Assembly (NCBI GenBank): GCA_021775835.1
Contig: JAJFHC010000233.1
Location: 1-25,318, forward strand
Source of the DNA: Hyphomicrobiales bacterium
GTDB taxonomy: Bacteria; Pseudomonadota; Alphaproteobacteria; Rhizobiales; JAJFHC01
Reading direction: 5' to 3'
DNA: 25,318 bases
Shown here piece by piece: positions 22,270 to 25,318 of this stretch. Positions within the stretch are counted from its first letter, which is position 1; each line of letters opens with the position of its first letter. The notes beneath the pieces were generated by a model that worked only from the letters and a program-made list of their open reading frames with translations, was not told the DNA's origin and did no database searches. The position numbers and the translations under genes are program-made.

Positions 22270-22463
22270 TTTATAAATAGTCCCTGGTTCGTTTCTTGTT
22301 TTGACTGCCACACATTAGGCAGGAGATCGTTCGGTGTCATCCCCTCTCCGTCATGTCCGTACTTGGTTTTCAGCACTCGCCAATGAGACTCGACCGGTGT
22401 AGGAAGACATTTCGGCCTCGGACTGACATCCGCCAGATAACACCAATGCCTCAGAGGTCTCGC

Positions 22464-22486
22464 GGCGTGACATTTCCTGACACGCC
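22464..22486. promoter_or_regulatory. Inverted repeat upstream of the DMT transporter gene
   Basis: GGCGTGACA and TGACACGCC form nine-base arms with one mismatch around TTTCC. The dyad ends 20 bp before the transporter start and just upstream of its ACAGGAG ribosome site, a position suited to a repressor operator. No regulator gene is adjacent, so its partner is unknown. Confidence 0.4.
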
Positions 22487-22506
22487 CGATTTACAGGAGT
22501 TCATGA

Positions 22507-23406
22507 ATGACCGACGCGCGACCCAGCGCACAGGACTACGCGTTGCTGTTTACGCTCGCGTTGTTGTGGGGAACGTCGTTCATGATCATCAAGATTGCAG
22601 TCGAGACCGTCCCTCCCTTTACCCTCACGGCAGCGCGTCTGGCGATCGCTGCGGTTCTGTTGTGCGTCGCCGCTCGAGTTTCCGGTCAATCCCTGCCCAA
22701 AACCGGGAAAGCCTGGATCCTCGTCACGCTCGCTGCCATCTTCAGCAACGCCCTGCCGTTCACACTGATCAGCTGGGGGGAGGAAAAAATCGACAGCGGG
22801 CTTACAGCCATCCTGATGGCGGTGATGCCGCTCACCACCGTACTCCTCGCACATTTCCTGATTCAGGACGAGAAGCTGACACTCAGAAAGCTCATCGGCG
22901 TTTCCATGGGAATCGTCGGCATCGTTATTCTGATCGGCCCTGACAAGCTTGCCCACCTTGGAGAAGAAACCATTCGCCAGCTTGCAGTCGCCGGCGCAGC
23001 ATTTTGCTATGGCATCGGGGCCATCATTGCCAAACATCTCATGACGGAAAATCGGCGTGGCACGATTGCCGGTATCATGCTTGTGGCGGCTGGCCTGCAG
23101 ATTCCAGCCAGCCTGGTTGTCGATCACCCGTGGACGCTCGATCCCACCACCATTTCGATCGTTGCCGTTCTGGTTCTTGGCGTGATCCAGACCGCTCTTG
23201 CAAACATACTCATGTTTGCCATCATCCGGCGCCAGGGAGCCGCCTTCTTTTCCCAAATCAATCTGCTAATACCGATCATCGGCGTCTTCGGTGGCGCCAT
23301 GATCCTGGCGGAACGTCCGACCTCGAACGCGTACGTGGCTCTTGCCGTCATTCTTGCCGGCATCCTCATCGCGCGCGGCTGGAAACAGCGTGCGAAGACA
23401 GCCTGA
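22507..23406 (+). CDS. DMT superfamily (EamA-type) transporter
   Basis: The protein has 299 residues with about ten hydrophobic helices in two similar halves, the standard EamA layout. The first half opens LLFTLALLWGTSFMIIKIA, and WG-x-x-F/S is characteristic. The end of each half has the expected G/A-rich helix pair (LIGVSMGIVGIVILIG; ALAVILAGILIARG) with the E-x-x-T-like loop AERPTSNAY. Members export amino acids, metabolites or drugs across the inner membrane; the substrate is not predictable. ACAGGAGTTC precedes the ATG. A dyad lies just upstream. Confidence 0.93.
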   Translation: MTDARPSAQDYALLFTLALLWGTSFMIIKIAVETVPPFTLTAARLAIAAVLLCVAARVSGQSLPKTGKAWILVTLAAIFSNALPFTLISWGEEKIDSGLTAILMAVMPLTTVLLAHFLIQDEKLTLRKLIGVSMGIVGIVILIGPDKLAHLGEETIRQLAVAGAAFCYGIGAIIAKHLMTENRRGTIAGIMLVAAGLQIPASLVVDHPWTLDPTTISIVAVLVLGVIQTALANILMFAIIRRQGAAFFSQINLLIPIIGVFGGAMILAERPTSNAYVALAVILAGILIARGWKQRAKTA

Positions 23407-23441
23407 ATTCGAATCCAGCCATAATTCAGTTTCCTTTATGC

Positions 23442-23466
23442 AGGACAGTCTGTAGCAGTGTGTCCT
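23442..23466. other. Short inverted repeat upstream of the methyltransferase gene
   Basis: AGGACA and TGTCCT are six-base arms 13 bases apart, ending 28 bp before the methyltransferase start and 36 bp after the transporter stop. It could be a small operator or a weak terminator stem without a T-run. The short arms make chance occurrence possible. Confidence 0.2.
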
Positions 23467-23494
23467 ACACAATCACCCGGAGCGTACAGGCATC

Positions 23495-24328
23495 ATGGCA
23501 ATCGGTTGGAAACGACTTAGAATGGGGTTGACGACCGTCCTTGGCCTGGAGCAGCGCGGCTTTTTCATTCCTTACCGTTATGCCGGCGGCATCAAAAACG
23601 ACGGCGCCCCCTATGCCGCCATCGAAGACATTTTTGCCGAACGCACGGACAGTTTTATCGAAGTTTTTGCCGCAATTGACGCGTTGCGAAACGATTTGCT
23701 GGCGATCGACGGGACAGGTGCGGACCGGGGACGCTGGGATCAGGACTGGTTTCCAAGACTCGATGCCGCGACAGCCTACACCATGGTGCGCACCCACAAG
23801 CCACGCCGTATCATTGAGGTCGGTTCCGGGCACTCAACCCGTTTCATGATGCGGGCAATTGCCGATGGCGGGCTGGACACAAACCTCACAGCGATTGACC
23901 CAGCACCGCGTGCCTCGCTTGAAAACCTGCCGCTGACCCTCGAACGCAAGACCCTGCAGGAAGCCGACGAGCGACTATTCGACACCATAGAGTCAGGTGA
24001 CATGGTGTGTATCGATTCAAGCCACATCATGATGCCTGGCACAGATGTGGATATCGCAATCAACCGAATACTGCCCAGACTGAAGGCCGGGACGATCGTC
24101 TTCTTCCACGACATCCTTTTGCCCGACGCCTATCCATCGCGATGGGCGTGGCGCGGGTACAATGAGCAGAATGCTGTCGCTCCTCTGCTTCAAGGCGGTT
24201 GGGAGATCCTTTTCTCAAGTCATTATGCATTGACGCGTATGGCTCGCCGGACCATGAAAGGGGTGATGACGGAACTTCCTTTGGTGACCGGCGCCATTGA
24301 ATCGGGCTTGTGGTTGCGCAAATCATAG
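23495..24328 (+). CDS. Class I SAM-dependent methyltransferase-like protein
   Basis: The protein has 277 residues. The SAM-binding motif I is RRIIEVGSGHSTRFM with Glu108-Val-Gly-Ser-Gly. An acidic strand end AIDPAP follows about 25 residues later, then GDMVCIDSSHIMMPG and GTIVFFHDILLPDAYPS. The VDSSH/FHDI pattern fits the Methyltransf_24 group, common in sugar and natural-product methylation. An N-terminal ~100-residue extension precedes the Rossmann core. The acceptor substrate is unknown. No membrane segment is seen. It is followed 44 bp later by the VOC-fold gene on the same strand. Confidence 0.87.
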   Translation: MAIGWKRLRMGLTTVLGLEQRGFFIPYRYAGGIKNDGAPYAAIEDIFAERTDSFIEVFAAIDALRNDLLAIDGTGADRGRWDQDWFPRLDAATAYTMVRTHKPRRIIEVGSGHSTRFMMRAIADGGLDTNLTAIDPAPRASLENLPLTLERKTLQEADERLFDTIESGDMVCIDSSHIMMPGTDVDIAINRILPRLKAGTIVFFHDILLPDAYPSRWAWRGYNEQNAVAPLLQGGWEILFSSHYALTRMARRTMKGVMTELPLVTGAIESGLWLRKS

Positions 24329-24372
24329 GCCTGAGCAAAACTACTATATTGCGAACGGGAGCATAGGCGTTC

Positions 24373-24768
24373 ATGCCGCTGAAAAACCTCAATCACCTGC
24401 TGATCCGGGCCCGCGATGTCAATGCGACGCGGGATTTTTACCGCGATGTTTTGGGCCTTGAACAAGGCGCACGGCCGCCATTTCCCTTCAAGGGGTACTG
24501 GATGTATATCGGGGACCGGGCCGTTGTTCACCTGGCCGAACGCGAGCCTGATGCCGAAGGCGATGATACCGGCGCCATAGACCACATCGCCTTCGAGGCG
24601 GCAGGGCTCAAAGAAATGCTCGAAAAACTCGACGACCTGGGGATCGCCGCACGCAACCGCAAGGTTCCGGGACAGGGGTTGCATCAGGTGTTCGTAACAG
24701 ACCCCGACGGCGTAATGATTGAGCTCAATTATGCGGCGGCCGAGGGTGAGGACATTGAAGCCGACTAA
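24373..24768 (+). CDS. VOC family (glyoxalase/dioxygenase fold) protein
   Basis: The protein has 131 residues, a single two-module VOC domain. The first module opens NHLLIRARDVNATRDFYRDVLG, with His8 as a likely metal ligand. The second has AIDHIAFEA with His71 and ends DPDGVMIELNY with Glu117. His53 lies between them. This set fits a divalent-metal site shared by glyoxalase I, fosfomycin-resistance enzymes and extradiol dioxygenases. The specific reaction cannot be assigned. It converges on the Rid-family gene with 43 bp between the two stops. Confidence 0.9.
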   Translation: MPLKNLNHLLIRARDVNATRDFYRDVLGLEQGARPPFPFKGYWMYIGDRAVVHLAEREPDAEGDDTGAIDHIAFEAAGLKEMLEKLDDLGIAARNRKVPGQGLHQVFVTDPDGVMIELNYAAAEGEDIEAD

Positions 24769-24779
24769 TTCGGAATGAA

Positions 24780-24811
24780 ATCTGAACCAGGCAGACAAAC
24801 CTCATTCAGAT
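24780..24811. terminator. Possible bidirectional hairpin between convergent genes
   Basis: ATCTGAA (24780-24786) and TTCAGAT (24805-24811) are perfect seven-base arms around an 18-base loop, filling most of the gap between two convergent genes. An alternative pairing, GAATGA with TCATTC, uses overlapping bases. There is no T-run, so this is only a candidate terminator. Confidence 0.25.
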
Positions 24812-25207
24812 CTAGTTGGACTGAATGACCGCCATGGCGTCGATTTCCACCAACATACCCGGACTGGCAAGGCCGCTGACGACCACACCGGTGCTGCAAT
24901 GGTGCACACCTTCGAAATTCTCGTTTATCGCGGCATAAACCGCTGGCCTGTAGTCGACATCCGTCACATAGACCGTCAATTTGCAGATATCGGTAATCTG
25001 TCCTCCCGCCTCCTCGATCAGGTCTCGTATGTGGCGACAGGCCTGATCTGCCTGCGGTCCAGGTTCGGCAGACACCAGATTGCCGTCGGCATCTGTGCCG
25101 ACCTGGCCGCGCATGAAAACAAAATCTCCACTCGCCCTGATTGCCTGCGAGTAAATTGCCTTGGCGTGGTAACGGGTCTCGTACTTCCTGATGTGTGTCT
25201 TTGCCAT
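24812..25207 (-). CDS. Rid family (YjgF/YER057c/UK114) protein lacking the usual catalytic Arg
   Basis: The protein has 131 residues from ATG 25207, six bases after GGAG; an ATG three bases further upstream is also possible. The fold signature is present: YSQAIRASGDFVFMRGQVG, then QADQACRHIRDLIEEAG, and a C-terminal LVEIDAMAV. Archetypal RidA proteins deaminate reactive enamines/imines using an Arg in a PARTTV-like motif; here the aligned stretch is HCSTGVV, with Ser in place of Arg. That places it among the non-archetypal Rid subfamilies, whose functions are mostly unknown. The 111 bp upstream to the window edge show no gene. Confidence 0.9.
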   Translation of the reverse strand: MAKTHIRKYETRYHAKAIYSQAIRASGDFVFMRGQVGTDADGNLVSAEPGPQADQACRHIRDLIEEAGGQITDICKLTVYVTDVDYRPAVYAAINENFEGVHHCSTGVVVSGLASPGMLVEIDAMAVIQSN

Positions 25208-25318
25208 CATCGTCTCCGCGATTATGCGTTTGAATTTTGCCCGTCGGCCTGCCGAAGATGGACTGTCAGGTTTCCAGAGGTAAACGGTCAAGTATCCACA
25301 ATCCCATGGCACGCACAT

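Noticed and set aside
25208..25318. N-terminal extension of the Rid-family frame to the right edge.
   Set aside because: The 37 extra residues do not resemble the family. A GGAG site and the conserved fold begin at the ATG near 25207.

Overview
The window reads as a chromosomal segment of a moderately high-GC alphaproteobacterium, most likely of the Hyphomicrobiales (Rhizobiales) type. The basis is indirect: a DUF2333 protein beside a AAA+ ATPase, a trimethylamine-dehydrogenase-like flavoprotein, a dimethylglycine-dehydrogenase-like flavoprotein, dense ATGA-overlapping operons and the codon usage. I see no rRNA, tRNA, insertion sequence, phage gene or CRISPR array.

Region 1 (1-7890, minus strand) looks like one transcription unit of six genes. 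In transcription order these are a soluble coiled-coil protein, an unrecognised 382-residue protein, a AAA+ ATPase, an unrecognised 423-residue protein, a membrane-anchored DUF2333 protein, and the N-terminal 402 residues of a FAD-dependent dimethylglycine/sarcosine-dehydrogenase-like enzyme that runs off the left edge. The first five look like parts of one ATP-driven machine of unknown role.

Region 2 (7891-10322) is a divergent intergenic region followed by a trimethylamine/histamine-dehydrogenase-family flavoprotein. It keeps the flavinylated Cys and the 4Fe-4S cysteines, but one residue of the amine-binding aromatic bowl is replaced.

Region 3 (10328-18551) is the most unusual part. A small exported protein is transcribed to the left. 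Divergent from it runs an operon of seven exported proteins and one gene relic. Five are small exported proteins that share an aromatic-x-Cys motif. The sixth is a 771-residue exported protein built from three ~47-residue repeats and then 17 near-perfect 18-residue repeats. The seventh is a 761-residue outer-membrane beta-barrel with a 186-residue C-terminal extension. Most junctions are 1-4 base stop/start overlaps. A perfect 24-bp palindrome lies between the two divergent units, placed as a shared operator. I infer an undescribed cell-surface or export system.

Region 4 (18552-25318) is ordinary metabolic gene territory: an arginase-superfamily protein with a Cys in place of a metal-ligand His, an SDR oxidoreductase, a GNAT acetyltransferase, a class IV (branched-chain type) aminotransferase, a DMT-family exporter, a class I methyltransferase, a VOC-fold protein and a Rid-family protein lacking the usual catalytic Arg. 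These do not form one evident pathway, although aminotransferase and Rid proteins are functionally related families.
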